Of a stretch of 64,000 nt of DNA, positions 35,446-44,677 are shown piece by piece. This DNA is from Arsukibacterium sp. UBA3155 (lineage in GTDB: Bacteria; Pseudomonadota; Gammaproteobacteria; Enterobacterales; Alteromonadaceae). The stretch spans positions 1 through 64,000 of the forward strand of contig DEYP01000024.1 of assembly GCA_002364615.1 (NCBI GenBank), in the 5' to 3' direction. The notes beneath the pieces were generated by a model. The model was not told the origin of the DNA. It was given only the letters and a program-made list of their open reading frames with translations, and searched no databases. The position numbers and the translations under genes were made by a program. The first letter of the stretch is position 1. The number at the start of each line of letters is the position of its first letter.

Positions 35446-37713
35446 TCAGCCAGGCTGCTGCAATGGCTGTACGGCAGCGTTACTGTCAAACACGCCTTTA
35501 ACCACTTGCCAGGATACCGCCAGCGCACCGATGATAAAGATCACATCACCAATCGTGCGAACCCAACGCAGGGTATGCAAAATGTCGCTTTGCATAAAGG
35601 CTTCACTACGGGCATACCATAAGCCTTCGGTGGCACTGGCGTAAAACTGGATAAAACCTATGGGTAGCAGGCTGGTAAACAGCATTAGCAATAGGCCGCC
35701 GTTCATCCACCAGAATGCCGTTTTCATTAGCTTCTCGTCAAACACCAACTGCGGCCGGATATAGCGCAGGATTAACAGGCAGAAGCCAAGTGCCAGAAAA
35801 CCATAAACCCCAAACAACGCAGCGTGAGCGTGGGTTGGCGTGGTGTTTAAGCCCTGCAGATAATACAGTGCGATAGGTGGGTTGATCATAAAACCAAACA
35901 CGCCGGCACCAAGCATATTCCAAAATGCTACCGCGACGAAAAACATCAGTGGCCATTTTATATCACCCATCCATGGCGCTTTGTTTTTTAAGCGCCAGTT
36001 TTCCCAGGCTTCGTAGCCAAGCACGACCAGTGGTACCACCTCCAGTGCACTAAAGGTAGCGCCGACTGCCATTACCGGTGTAGTGGTGCCAGCGAAATAC
36101 AGGTGGTGGAAGGTACCAGGTATACCGCCTAGCATAAACAATGAGGCTGAAGCCAGGCTGGCACTGGTTGCCACGGTTCGTGATACCAGTCCCATGCTAT
36201 GAAAAATAAATGCCAGTGACACAGTGGCGAATACTTCAAAGAAGCCTTCTACCCACAGGTGAACCACCCACCAGCGCCAGTATTCCATTACTGATAAATG
36301 GGTACGCTCGCCATAAAACAGGCCTGCACCGTAAAACAAACCGACACAAATGACCGAAGCAGCAAATAACGCCAGTAGGTTTTTATCACCCGGTGCTTTA
36401 AACGCCGGCACGATCGCCCGCAGCATTAACAGCAGCCAGAACAATACACCCACATACTTAATAATTTGCCAGAAGCGGCCAATATCGATGTATTCATAGC
36501 CCTGATGGCCAAACCAGAAACTTAAATGTTCAGGCATAATTTGCATAATGGCAAAGTAGTTACCGGCAAAAGAACCGGCTACCAGCACCACCAGCGCCCA
36601 AAACAGTATATCTACTCCCAGTTTCTGGTACTTAGGATCTTTGCCGCCGTTAATTATCGGTGCTAAAAATAATCCGGCTGCCAGAAAGCCAGTCGCTATC
36701 CAGAACATTGCTGCCTGGATATGCCAGGTACGAGCCAGGCTGTAGGGTAGCCATTCAGTCGTGTTTAAACCGTAAAAACCATCACCTTCAACGGTGTAGT
36801 GCGCGGTGAAACCGCCGAGCATAACTTGCAAGGTAAATAAGGCGACTACCACCAGAATGTATTTACCCAGAGACTTTTGGGATGGCGTTAGTGTTAAGCG
36901 GGCAATAGGATCTAACTTAGGTGTTTCGGGCTCTTCTTCATCATGTTTGCGTAAAAATGCCCAGCCCCAGATCAGGGCACCTACCCCGGCGATCAGTAAA
37001 ATAATACTCACTAACGACCAGATCAGGTTCTCTGCAGTAGGACGGTTATCGATTAACGGCTCGTGCGGCCAGTTATTGGTATAAGTCGCGCTGCCCGCGG
37101 TTCTTTCCGTGCTGGCGGCCCAGGCCGTCCAGAAGAAAAACTGTGTCATTTCTTCCCGGCGTTTCAGTGAGGGCAGAGTATTGTTTTTCATCGCATAGTT
37201 AGCGCGAGTCTGGCTTAGCGAACTGTCATCGCCAAATAAGGCAATGTAATGCTCAGCGGTTTGCGAAATCGCAAGTGCTCGTCTGTCGCTTAGCAACAGG
37301 GTATCAGTTGCTTTATCATAGCTGTTACTGCGATACGCCTGCTTTAACGCAAATTGCAGCGCATTCTGCTGTGCTGCATTTAGCTCAGCATAGTGCCGTC
37401 CATACTCGTCTTGCGCGGCTAATTCCAACCAGGCCATTAGTTCACGATGCAGCCAGTCGGCAGTCCAGTCCGGTGCCTGGTAGGCACCGTGGCCCCAAAT
37501 TGACCCAAGCTGCATGCCACCGACCGATTGCCAGGCGGTCTGGCCGTTTAAGATAGTCTCGTTAGTCATCAGCACTTGCCCTTGCTGATTCACTACCTTA
37601 GCCGGGATTGGCGGCGCTGAGCGGTACACCTCAGCACCAAAATAGCCCAGCACCGAGAAGGTAATGGCTAAAATGGCAATTAACAGCCACCAGAGTTTAC
37701 GATATCCGGCCAT
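35446..37713 (-). CDS. norB: Quinol-dependent nitric oxide reductase (qNOR)
   Basis: This 755-residue single-subunit NO reductase reduces 2 NO to N2O with electrons from quinol in the inner membrane. The N-terminal extension typical of qNOR includes a periplasmic domain (about residues 30-240, with GSIWGHGAYQAPDWTADWLHRE). The haem/non-haem iron core follows, with metal ligands in TWHIQAAMFW, HLWVEGFFEVFA and GTFHHLYF. No norC, norD or norQ lies here, which fits qNOR rather than the cytochrome c type. AGGGGGC lies 5 bases before the ATG. NorR at 19158 is a likely activator. Confidence 0.95.
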   Translation of the reverse strand: MAGYRKLWWLLIAILAITFSVLGYFGAEVYRSAPPIPAKVVNQQGQVLMTNETILNGQTAWQSVGGMQLGSIWGHGAYQAPDWTADWLHRELMAWLELAAQDEYGRHYAELNAAQQNALQFALKQAYRSNSYDKATDTLLLSDRRALAISQTAEHYIALFGDDSSLSQTRANYAMKNNTLPSLKRREEMTQFFFWTAWAASTERTAGSATYTNNWPHEPLIDNRPTAENLIWSLVSIILLIAGVGALIWGWAFLRKHDEEEPETPKLDPIARLTLTPSQKSLGKYILVVVALFTLQVMLGGFTAHYTVEGDGFYGLNTTEWLPYSLARTWHIQAAMFWIATGFLAAGLFLAPIINGGKDPKYQKLGVDILFWALVVLVAGSFAGNYFAIMQIMPEHLSFWFGHQGYEYIDIGRFWQIIKYVGVLFWLLLMLRAIVPAFKAPGDKNLLALFAASVICVGLFYGAGLFYGERTHLSVMEYWRWWVVHLWVEGFFEVFATVSLAFIFHSMGLVSRTVATSASLASASLFMLGGIPGTFHHLYFAGTTTPVMAVGATFSALEVVPLVVLGYEAWENWRLKNKAPWMGDIKWPLMFFVAVAFWNMLGAGVFGFMINPPIALYYLQGLNTTPTHAHAALFGVYGFLALGFCLLILRYIRPQLVFDEKLMKTAFWWMNGGLLLMLFTSLLPIGFIQFYASATEGLWYARSEAFMQSDILHTLRWVRTIGDVIFIIGALAVSWQVVKGVFDSNAAVQPLQQPG

Positions 37714-38053
37714 ATAGCCCCCTTAAAATAGTTATGTTGTCGCGCCAAAGTGTCATTTTTCACTCCTGTTTTTTATCGGCAGAGCGTTACCCGCCAGACC
37801 AGCCATTACAAAAACCAAGCCAAAATTTAAGCTTTTGTTTTAAATGGATATATATTATTTGATGGCAAGTTGGGGTGGTTTTGACCTGAGCAATGTCGGG
37901 TGAAATATACTTAGCAGGTTAAAAATACCCATGGTGATAGGCTGATGGTAATTTCTACCCCTTTGGCGATATAGGCATAGCAATAAAGTTGCTCTAAGGT
38001 AGTGGCCAGGTAGTAGCGAGGCAGTAGCCAGATAGTGAAGACGGAACACAAGA
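37714..38053. other. Gene-free stretch between norB and sirB2
   Basis: This 340-bp AT-rich gap separates divergent genes. A sequence resembling a sigma-54 promoter for norB (TGGCTT-N5-TTGT at 37808-37822, minus strand) has the right spacing, but its -12 element reads GT instead of GC. Two direct GGTAGT elements (around 37998-38015) could be NarL half sites. I see no firm promoter, FNR box or RNA gene. Confidence 0.3.
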
Positions 38054-38437
38054 ATGGAATATTATTTACCGCTTAAACACTTACATATGTTTTGTGCTTA
38101 TTTGAGTGCAACCTTGTTTATTGGTCGACTCGTGTTGGATATGCTGGGTAAACCAACCTGGCGGCATAGTCCACTGCGCCATTTGCCACATATTAATGAC
38201 ACCTTACTATTAACCTTAGCTTTTACGCTTTTGGCTATAGGCCCCTGGCAGCCTTTTGCTCATCAGTGGCTGGGGTTTAAAATTCTGCTATTGCTGGGCT
38301 ATATTGGTTTTGGAGTAGGGGCGTTAAAACAAAGCCTGATAGTGCCAGCCCGCGCGATTTGCGCATTGCTGGCATTGGCTCAGCTTGGTGGTATTTTTTA
38401 TCTGGCGCGGTTTAAACCACTGCTGTTTACTCTTTGA
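38054..38437 (+). CDS. SirB2-like membrane protein
   Basis: This 127-residue protein has four predicted membrane helices and the SirB2 family pattern LKHLHMFCAYLSATLFIGR at the N-terminus and LRHLPHINDTLLLTLAFTLL in the middle, with conserved histidines that could bind haem. The family has no established function. It is divergent from norB, and its 3' end overlaps that of nrdD by 11 bases. Placement in an anaerobic cluster is suggestive only. Confidence 0.75.
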   Translation: MEYYLPLKHLHMFCAYLSATLFIGRLVLDMLGKPTWRHSPLRHLPHINDTLLLTLAFTLLAIGPWQPFAHQWLGFKILLLLGYIGFGVGALKQSLIVPARAICALLALAQLGGIFYLARFKPLLFTL

Positions 38438-40214
38438 TATTCTCTCTACGATAGTGCCGCAGGCCATGCTCTTGCCGCCGACCGCTACTAAAGGCTGATA
38501 CCCGCTTTAAATAGCCAATAACCCGGGTGCCGTAGTCAATATCGTCACTGCCGCACGCCTGACAGGCGCACAATGTGCGTTTGTCGATGGCTTCGCAACG
38601 GTTGCAGATAGTAATTTTGACATTAACGCAAAAATAATTACAACCGGTGCGGGCAGCGATATTCAGCAGTTGCAGATAACCATTCTGATCCAGTTTTTCC
38701 TCCAGATTTAAATGCAGGGCTGAACCACCGTCGAGGTAATCCAGCAGCTCACGGCCGTGCAGCTGAAATTTATCCAGGGTATTGCTTTGTTCATCTTCTA
38801 CCACGTAAAAATACGAGTTATAACAATCGCGCGGCACCAGGTAGCCATCCTCCCGGTCCCATTTAGCATTCTTAACACCAAGGTTTTCTGCCGGCACAAA
38901 TTCAGTGTTAAACATGTAGCCATATTTAGCTTTAGCCAGTTTATTAGCATCGAAAATGACTTTTAATTGCTGTTGCACAAAACTAATGTAGGCTGGGTTA
39001 TTGCCGGCAACCAGCCCTTGCGATTCGGCGGCTTCTACCATGCCATTAATACCAATGGTTAAAAACTGCTTATCCAGGCTGATAAAGCCAGCGTCATATA
39101 CGGTCAACAGGCCTGCATCCTGGTACTGCTCCATGACTTTGCGATAGGCCACCTGATACTTATGAATTTTACTGATTTCGGTCGCTAAATCCCGGCCATC
39201 CTGCACCAGCCGGTTCATATTAATGGTTATAACGTTAATAGAGCCAGTGGCGACCCCGCCGGCGCCTAAGGAGTAAGAGAAGGTATTATCGCTGATTTCG
39301 CTGCGCAGCCGGCAGCAACTGGCCAGTGAATCGGCGTTTTCTGACTGATAAATAAAGAAAGCGTTACCGGCAGCCATTTCCCGGGCAATATCGTTAGCAA
39401 ATGCACTATCTTTACACTGGCCATTTTCGGTAAGCATGGCAACGGTGACGACCGGAAAAGTCAGCACCGTTTTTTCCCTTTCTTTATTAAACCATTTTAA
39501 AAAGTATTGCTGTAAAGCTGATACTGATTGCCACTGTGGTTTTACAAAATCCGGAAATACAAAATTGCCAAACATGCTGTCAAAATAGTGCTGATCGTAT
39601 ATTGAGATATTCCAGAACACGCTCTGGTAACCACGGGCTGCTGCCGGCTGGTTTAAGGCATACACCACATGTTGCAGGTGATTGGCAATCTGCTTAGGAT
39701 GAGTTTGCAGATAATTGTCGCCATAGTCTTTGCGGGCGAAGTAATCAAAGTACGTTAAAAACTCTACTGTTGCTACGGCACCGGCAAATTGGCTGGACAC
39801 AGCAAAGACAAAGTTTACAAAACAACCACAAAACGATTCAAGATGTTTTGGTGCTTGGGACTCGCCCCCCAATTTTGTTAAACCATCCCGTAAAAACGGA
39901 TACATGGTTACTGACACACAGTAAGGTTTTAAACTGGTTTCATCGTGAACATATATCTCATGATCAGTGATTTGCCGCAGGTATTCAGCAGCCAGTTCAG
40001 CGCCAAATAATTCACTGATTTTATTGCTGATTAGCGCCCGGTTAACCTGAATAAACTGATCTTTCATCAGTTCGGCTTCCAGCGTTGCAATATTTTTCTG
40101 GGTAACGTTGGCATTGGCATCCAGCTTAGAGCCATCCGCGGCATTAGTAGCATGCAGATAATTATCAATAAAGCTTAGCTTCTGTTGGAGTTGGTCAAAG
40201 TTTAGCGCTTGCAT
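38427..40214 (-). CDS. nrdD: Anaerobic ribonucleoside-triphosphate reductase NrdD (short form)
   Basis: This 595-residue glycyl-radical enzyme makes deoxyribonucleotides without oxygen. The radical glycine is G567 in RVIGYL, and the zinc-binding region CNRC...CACQAC lies just before it. It is about 115 residues shorter than E. coli NrdD (712), and the N-terminal ATP-cone for allosteric activity control is not recognisable, so dATP inhibition may be absent. It follows nrdG by 18 bases, the reverse of the E. coli order. It may belong to the subgroup without ATP-cone; the electron donor cannot be read from sequence. Confidence 0.9.
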   Translation of the reverse strand: MQALNFDQLQQKLSFIDNYLHATNAADGSKLDANANVTQKNIATLEAELMKDQFIQVNRALISNKISELFGAELAAEYLRQITDHEIYVHDETSLKPYCVSVTMYPFLRDGLTKLGGESQAPKHLESFCGCFVNFVFAVSSQFAGAVATVEFLTYFDYFARKDYGDNYLQTHPKQIANHLQHVVYALNQPAAARGYQSVFWNISIYDQHYFDSMFGNFVFPDFVKPQWQSVSALQQYFLKWFNKEREKTVLTFPVVTVAMLTENGQCKDSAFANDIAREMAAGNAFFIYQSENADSLASCCRLRSEISDNTFSYSLGAGGVATGSINVITINMNRLVQDGRDLATEISKIHKYQVAYRKVMEQYQDAGLLTVYDAGFISLDKQFLTIGINGMVEAAESQGLVAGNNPAYISFVQQQLKVIFDANKLAKAKYGYMFNTEFVPAENLGVKNAKWDREDGYLVPRDCYNSYFYVVEDEQSNTLDKFQLHGRELLDYLDGGSALHLNLEEKLDQNGYLQLLNIAARTGCNYFCVNVKITICNRCEAIDKRTLCACQACGSDDIDYGTRVIGYLKRVSAFSSGRRQEHGLRHYRRENIKE

Positions 40215-40232
40215 CGTAAATTCCTCGGCAGG

Positions 40233-40685
40233 TTATTGTCGGGTAAAAAGAGAGTTCAGGCATTCGCCTGTGCGTAAATCGGTAAAAATCTGGTTAGTGT
40301 CGGGGCTGCTAAGGCCGCCGCGCTCCTGTAGCCAACGACCGGTTTTCAGGTAAGTCAGCTGTTGCTTTAAATCAGCACTGACATCATCCAGGCCGGTATA
40401 CAAACAGGTATGTAAGCCGGCGGTGCGGGCCAGCGTTAACAGTGCCAGTAAATGCTGGGGCTGCCATTCGCCGCCTAAAAACAGCACACAGCTAATTAAG
40501 CCCTGATAGCTTTGCAGGCGGTGACTAAAGTAGTCGGGGGTTAGCAGGCAACCGATATCGTCGCGCCAGCTGTAGCTGCTGTGGCAGCCTTTACAACCAA
40601 GTGGGCAGCCAGCAATAGTAAAGGCCAGTGATACTTCTCCTGGCACTTCCTGAAAGACGATTTGTTCATCAGTAAATCTAAGCAT
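40233..40685 (-). CDS. nrdG: NrdG, activating enzyme of anaerobic ribonucleotide reductase
   Basis: This 150-residue radical-SAM protein places the glycyl radical on NrdD. The cluster motif is C27-x3-C31-x2-C34, preceded by LAFTIAG, and the length fits the family. It is the first gene of the nrdG-nrdD operon. An FNR class II promoter lies about 55 bases upstream, so the operon should be switched on when oxygen is lost. Confidence 0.92.
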   Translation of the reverse strand: MLRFTDEQIVFQEVPGEVSLAFTIAGCPLGCKGCHSSYSWRDDIGCLLTPDYFSHRLQSYQGLISCVLFLGGEWQPQHLLALLTLARTAGLHTCLYTGLDDVSADLKQQLTYLKTGRWLQERGGLSSPDTNQIFTDLRTGECLNSLFTRQ

Positions 40686-40738
40686 TTAACCCTCTATATA
40701 GTGTATTTATGTTTTTATGGCACTAGATGTTGTGTTTT

Positions 40739-40779
40739 AGCTTAGTCTTCCCAGCGGTGTGAAACTTGATCCAGATCAC
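40739..40779 (-). promoter_or_regulatory. FNR class II promoter of nrdG-nrdD
   Basis: The plus strand reads TTGAT-CCAG-ATCAC (40766-40779), one mismatch from the FNR consensus. On the minus strand TAAGCT (40739-40744) follows after 21 bp. The geometry matches the other FNR promoters in the window. Confidence 0.65.
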
Positions 40780-40890
40780 GTTTTTATAATGCGGCAAGGA
40801 TCAGCATGGCGACAGGGCGCGGAATTATTGGTTTTGTTACCCCATTGGGAGTATTGGCGAACATATGCTGTGAAAAAGTCTTGCAGGCAT

Positions 40891-40922
40891 AAAAAAACCG
40901 CCCATTCCAAAGTGCAGGGCGG
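40891..40922 (-). terminator. Terminator downstream of the porin gene
   Basis: Minus-strand CCGCCC and GGGCGG (40917-40922 and 40898-40903) form a 6-bp GC stem followed by seven T. It lies about 115 bases after the porin stop. Confidence 0.65.
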
Positions 40923-41035
40923 CAGAGGATCAACGCTGCTTTTATGCTGTTTTGCAACAGCGCAGGGTTGGCTGTGGTGCTGGGAAACGTAATCGCTACG
41001 GCTAAGCTTAAATTTTGCTGCGTTAGGCTGTGTAT

Positions 41036-42250
41036 CTATGGTTGATAGCTAAGCATCAACCATACCTTAGTGGTATCCACCGCCAGGCTGTCGGTCTGAT
41101 AATGTGCCAGTTTGACCAGGGCAGATAATTGCTTGTTAACCGCATAACCGGCACTGGCATTCCATTCATCACCATATTTTTGGCTACCGAGGTCGCTGTC
41201 AAAACGGTGATAAGCCAACGTGATGGCGATATCTTTTAGTTTGGTTTTGGCCTCAAGCCAGTTATCGCGCAGACCGGTATTAGGCGTGTTTAAAAACAAA
41301 TCGGCAAAACCTGAGAAAGCATGCAGGGTGGCCAGCGGGGTTTGAAACGCGCTCTGGCTATTACCGGCTAAACGCTCCTGGCCGGCTTGCAGCGTCAGAT
41401 TATCGAAAGCCCAGTTAAGACTCAGACGGTGGTAGTGATGGCTGACGTTCAGCGGCGCGTTATGCGCATCGTCTTGCTTTGCCAGCGCGAAGTGCCAGCT
41501 CAATTTGGGACCGGTTGTTAACTTGCCCTGATAATCGATACCCACAGTGCGGCTGCTGCGTGCAGCCCAGCTATCAAACTCAAAATCATAGCCAAATGCT
41601 GCCAGTTGATGGGCCGGGTTAATCTGCCATTGCAGCAAGGCAGTATTAAAACTGCCGCTTTGATCGGCAGCGGCGCCTTTGGGGCCAAACACCCGGTTTA
41701 CGTTATGGTAATGACCCAGTTCGGCATTTATTTTTTCCCCAAACCCTTGTTGCAAACGGTATCCATCCAGTGTTTGCTCATTCTGGCGCCAACCAACCCC
41801 GCCTAAAAAGCGTTGGTTCATATGGTTTACTAATTGGCGTCCGGCGCTAAAGGAGGTACCACTGTTATTAGTGTAGCGTAGCGATGCCTGGTTAATATCG
41901 GTACCTTCAGGGTCGGCGACTATGCTGTAATTTGTATTGCCATTTACCGTGCTGTTGTAGTTATCATTACCCAACGCACTGACATTATCCAGTTGTACTA
42001 TCGCGCTAAAGCCATAAGCGTTGCCGCTGTTAACGGTTAAGCGGCTGCGCAGGGTAGAGGCTATGGCATCGTCCAGCGCGTTGTCCTGGTCGACATACTC
42101 CAGACGATAACGAAAATGCACTGCAACACTGCTTTGTTTAACAGCGTCAGACAATTCGTTATTGGTATTGGCGCTAACCGGTGTTGGCAGCAGAGAAGCA
42201 GATAACGCTAAAGTAATTGCAAAAGGTAAAGCAGAAATAGCGGTTTTCAT
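41036..42250 (-). CDS. Outer-membrane beta-barrel porin, alginate-export-like
   Basis: This is a 404-residue protein with a clear signal peptide (cleavage after PTPVSA, residue 27-28). It consists of amphipathic strands with aromatic girdles throughout and ends in an aromatic/proline segment (LMLSYQP) rather than the classic terminal Phe. Strand style (FRYRLEYVDQDNALDDAIASTLRSRL) resembles the alginate-export porin family, which has many members of other specificity. It is flanked by terminators on both sides and lies between nrdG and the nar operon, so a role in anion passage such as nitrate or nitrite is possible but unproven. Confidence 0.7.
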   Translation of the reverse strand: MKTAISALPFAITLALSASLLPTPVSANTNNELSDAVKQSSVAVHFRYRLEYVDQDNALDDAIASTLRSRLTVNSGNAYGFSAIVQLDNVSALGNDNYNSTVNGNTNYSIVADPEGTDINQASLRYTNNSGTSFSAGRQLVNHMNQRFLGGVGWRQNEQTLDGYRLQQGFGEKINAELGHYHNVNRVFGPKGAAADQSGSFNTALLQWQINPAHQLAAFGYDFEFDSWAARSSRTVGIDYQGKLTTGPKLSWHFALAKQDDAHNAPLNVSHHYHRLSLNWAFDNLTLQAGQERLAGNSQSAFQTPLATLHAFSGFADLFLNTPNTGLRDNWLEAKTKLKDIAITLAYHRFDSDLGSQKYGDEWNASAGYAVNKQLSALVKLAHYQTDSLAVDTTKVWLMLSYQP

Positions 42251-42369
42251 GGTGTTGCTCCAAACGGCAGATGATGGAGTGATCCTAGCCTGAAACAGTT
42301 TTTTTTATAATTAGGTTAAGGGGTTACCTCGTTGTTGGTAGCGTTGCGCAGTAGTTGAAATTAACCACG

Positions 42370-42405
42370 AAAAAAGACGCCGGCGGCTTAGACTGCGCCG
42401 GCGCC
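42370..42405 (-). terminator. Terminator of the nar operon
   Basis: A 10-bp GC stem (42376-42385 with 42396-42405) is followed on the minus strand by six T. It lies 40 bases after the ppiC stop and closes narGHJI-ppiC. Confidence 0.88.
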
Positions 42406-42444
42406 TTACGTTAGGCTGGTTTACTGTTGCCTGAAGTTGACGGG

Positions 42445-43212
42445 TTACTGCATTAACGGCGAGGCTGACAATTTAAAATCGTAACCTGCTATTTCTGCTT
42501 CAACAATCAGTGTATGAATATACTGAGCCACCGCTTTACGCCGTACTTTTTCGTTCAGATACTCTGCAATCTTCTGCTGTACCGCTTTAAACGGTAATAA
42601 CTGACCCGGTACTTTGCGGGCAATAAGTACCACGTGAAAACCATAACGACTCTCGATGGCATGCGGTAACAAGCCCGGCTCAGCACTGAACAGTTGCCGC
42701 TCAAACTCAGGTACGGTCTGGCCGCGGTTTATCTGACCCAGGCTACCGCCCGTTTCTTTTGAAGGGCAAGCAGAGTAATGCTTTGCCAGCTCAGCCAGGC
42801 TGGCACCTTGCTGCAACTGGCTGATTAACGCTTCTGACAATGTCTTGGCTTCCACTCTGGCCTTGTCATCCTCCGGCGCGGCAGCCAGCAATATATGGCT
42901 TACCTCAACCAGTGGCGAGCTCTCAAACCGCCCCGGATTTAACCGGTAGTATTGCTCGCACTCATCCGCACTGGCTGTGGGAATATCAACTTCCTGTGCC
43001 AGCAATTGCTCTAAAAAGTCATCCTGGCTGGTTGCGGCGCCGTCGTTAGCAATGTCCAGCCCCAGCGTTTTGGCGCGCTGGCGCAACAATTCAGCAATTA
43101 TCAGTGACTCTGCCGACTTAAGCATGGCGTCACGTTGTGACTGAGCCGGGTGATACTGCATTTCTGCCAGAATATCTTTTTCCGGGATCTGAGTGTGGTT
43201 AACCTGAATCAT
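42445..43212 (-). CDS. Parvulin-type peptidyl-prolyl isomerase of the nar operon
   Basis: This 255-residue protein has a PpiC/parvulin domain (about residues 95-195, VEVSHILLAA ... AKHYSACPSKETGGSLGQINRGQTVPEFERQLFS ... SRYGFHVVLI) with an N-terminal helical part resembling NifM/SurA-like chaperones. There is no signal peptide, so it should be cytoplasmic. It is the fifth gene of the nar operon, 32 bases after narI. A similar isomerase follows narI in Pseudomonas aeruginosa (from memory), suggesting help in folding or maturing NarG or NarH. Confidence 0.88.
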   Translation of the reverse strand: MIQVNHTQIPEKDILAEMQYHPAQSQRDAMLKSAESLIIAELLRQRAKTLGLDIANDGAATSQDDFLEQLLAQEVDIPTASADECEQYYRLNPGRFESSPLVEVSHILLAAAPEDDKARVEAKTLSEALISQLQQGASLAELAKHYSACPSKETGGSLGQINRGQTVPEFERQLFSAEPGLLPHAIESRYGFHVVLIARKVPGQLLPFKAVQQKIAEYLNEKVRRKAVAQYIHTLIVEAEIAGYDFKLSASPLMQ

Positions 43213-43244
43213 ATAATGCTCCTGTACTCGGAAAATTGCGGTGG

Positions 43245-43937
43245 TTATTTCGCGCCAAAGCGACGACGTACAACCTGATAATTGCGGCCTAAGTAGCCCA
43301 CCGGCACGCTCCAGATATGTACCAGCCGACTAAACGGGAACAGTACGAATAAGGTTATGCCCCAGAACACGTGTGCCTTGTATATCCAGTGCAGGCCATC
43401 AATAAATTCAATAGCCTCTGCTGGTCTGAAGGTTAGCAGGTAACGTGACCAGCTCATTAATCCTTTCATTACGTAACCATCCATATGACCGGTGGAAACG
43501 AAAATCGTCAGAATACCTAACACAAGTTGCCAGTATATGAGCAACAAAATCAACGTATCCATCAATGAGCTACTGGCTCTGACCCGTGGGTTAAACAGCC
43601 GGCGGTACACGAGCAGCGTCAGTCCGATAAAACAGATAATGCCGAAGATACCACCCACACCCATGGCAATTAACTGTTTAGTTGCCAGAGAGATCCCGAA
43701 CAACTCCCACACTTCGTAGGGAATGACCAGACCGGCAAAATGGCCGGCAAAGATCATAATGATGCCGATATGGAAAAACACACTGGCGAACCGAAAGTAT
43801 TTCTTGTCCAGGATCTGACTGGACTGGGCGCGCCAGGTATATTGCTCTCTTTCATAGCGCATAATGCAGCCCAGAAAGAATATCGCTGTTGCGACATAGG
43901 GATAAATACCAAATAACAACATATCAATAAATTTCAT
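43245..43937 (-). CDS. narI: Respiratory nitrate reductase gamma subunit NarI
   Basis: This is a 230-residue b-type cytochrome with five membrane helices that takes electrons from quinol and passes them to NarH. The start LLFGIYPYVATAIFFLGCIMRYEREQYTWRAQSSQ is typical, and the haem histidines lie in FFHIGI, AGHFAG-type and HWIYKAHVFWG segments. Length matches E. coli NarI (225). It follows narJ by 2 bases and precedes the isomerase. Confidence 0.96.
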   Translation of the reverse strand: MKFIDMLLFGIYPYVATAIFFLGCIMRYEREQYTWRAQSSQILDKKYFRFASVFFHIGIIMIFAGHFAGLVIPYEVWELFGISLATKQLIAMGVGGIFGIICFIGLTLLVYRRLFNPRVRASSSLMDTLILLLIYWQLVLGILTIFVSTGHMDGYVMKGLMSWSRYLLTFRPAEAIEFIDGLHWIYKAHVFWGITLFVLFPFSRLVHIWSVPVGYLGRNYQVVRRRFGAK

Positions 43938-43939
43938 CG

Positions 43940-44674
43940 CTAGACTCCTGACGGAATATTAGAGCTTTTTGGCTGCGAAGCATCAGACCACTGTACCGGA
44001 ACGTATTGGTCGCGCCGCTGGGTTTCAGCCGGTTTACTGGTACTGGCACAACCGTCTTTTTCGGCGCCAGGACCAAATGTCACCATTTCTTCTTCCCACA
44101 CTTTATCCAGCGCTTCGTTGGTATGGTCGGGCTTCTCACTTTTTAACTGTTCGCGCAGCGGGGCCAGTTCTACTTTAACTCCGGAGAGTTCAAGTAGTGC
44201 GGCAAAAAGCGCCTGATAATTACTGTCACGTTGTTCTAAACGACATTGCAACACTGACAGAATATGCGCCACTTCAGCTAAACCTAACCGGGCATTTTCC
44301 TCGCCCTGGGTGCTTAAAAATTCCAGGTATAGCGGAATATAATCGGGTAGTTCCCGTACCCCAATCTCTAAACCAGCCTCTTGATACTGTGCCATTAAAT
44401 CAACCATGGCCTGGCCGCGATCCCGCGATTCACCATGCAAGTGTTCAAATAACAGCAGGGACAATGAGCGGCCCCGCTCAAATAAACCATCATATTCTGA
44501 CTGCCAGTCCATAATGTCGCTTTGGGCACGATCAGTAATAAAAGCGCTTAGCTGTTGTTGCTTTGCAGCCGATAAATCGGCTTGTTTAACAATGGCCAGT
44601 AAATCGTTTCCAGCGTCTTGTAACTGAGGTTGCGGATAGTCCAGCAACAGTGAAATGACTCGAATGATATCCAT
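43940..44674 (-). CDS. narJ: Nitrate reductase assembly chaperone NarJ
   Basis: This 244-residue cytoplasmic chaperone binds NarG and controls cofactor insertion and membrane attachment; it is not part of the final enzyme. The conserved RELPDYIPLYLEFLSTQ segment of the TorD/NarJ family lies near residues 105-120. The C-terminal tail is low in conservation, which is usual. It starts 3 bases after narH. Confidence 0.94.
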   Translation of the reverse strand: MDIIRVISLLLDYPQPQLQDAGNDLLAIVKQADLSAAKQQQLSAFITDRAQSDIMDWQSEYDGLFERGRSLSLLLFEHLHGESRDRGQAMVDLMAQYQEAGLEIGVRELPDYIPLYLEFLSTQGEENARLGLAEVAHILSVLQCRLEQRDSNYQALFAALLELSGVKVELAPLREQLKSEKPDHTNEALDKVWEEEMVTFGPGAEKDGCASTSKPAETQRRDQYVPVQWSDASQPKSSNIPSGV

Positions 44675-44677
44675 CGT

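Noticed and set aside
35307..35528. N-terminal extension of the HPP protein
   Set aside because: It would run through the norB terminator and the norB 3' end, and its composition does not resemble an HPP N-terminus.
37808..37822. Sigma-54-like promoter before norB
   Set aside because: The spacing fits but the -12 element is GT rather than GC. It is mentioned only as a weak possibility in the intergenic entry.
37880..37894. Dnr/NNR-like box TTGACCTGAGCAA upstream of norB
   Set aside because: The half sites are separated by the wrong number of bases and the right half does not match.
40759..40992. Small plus-strand open frame upstream of nrdG
   Set aside because: It overlaps the FNR promoter of nrdG and the porin terminator and has no coding character.
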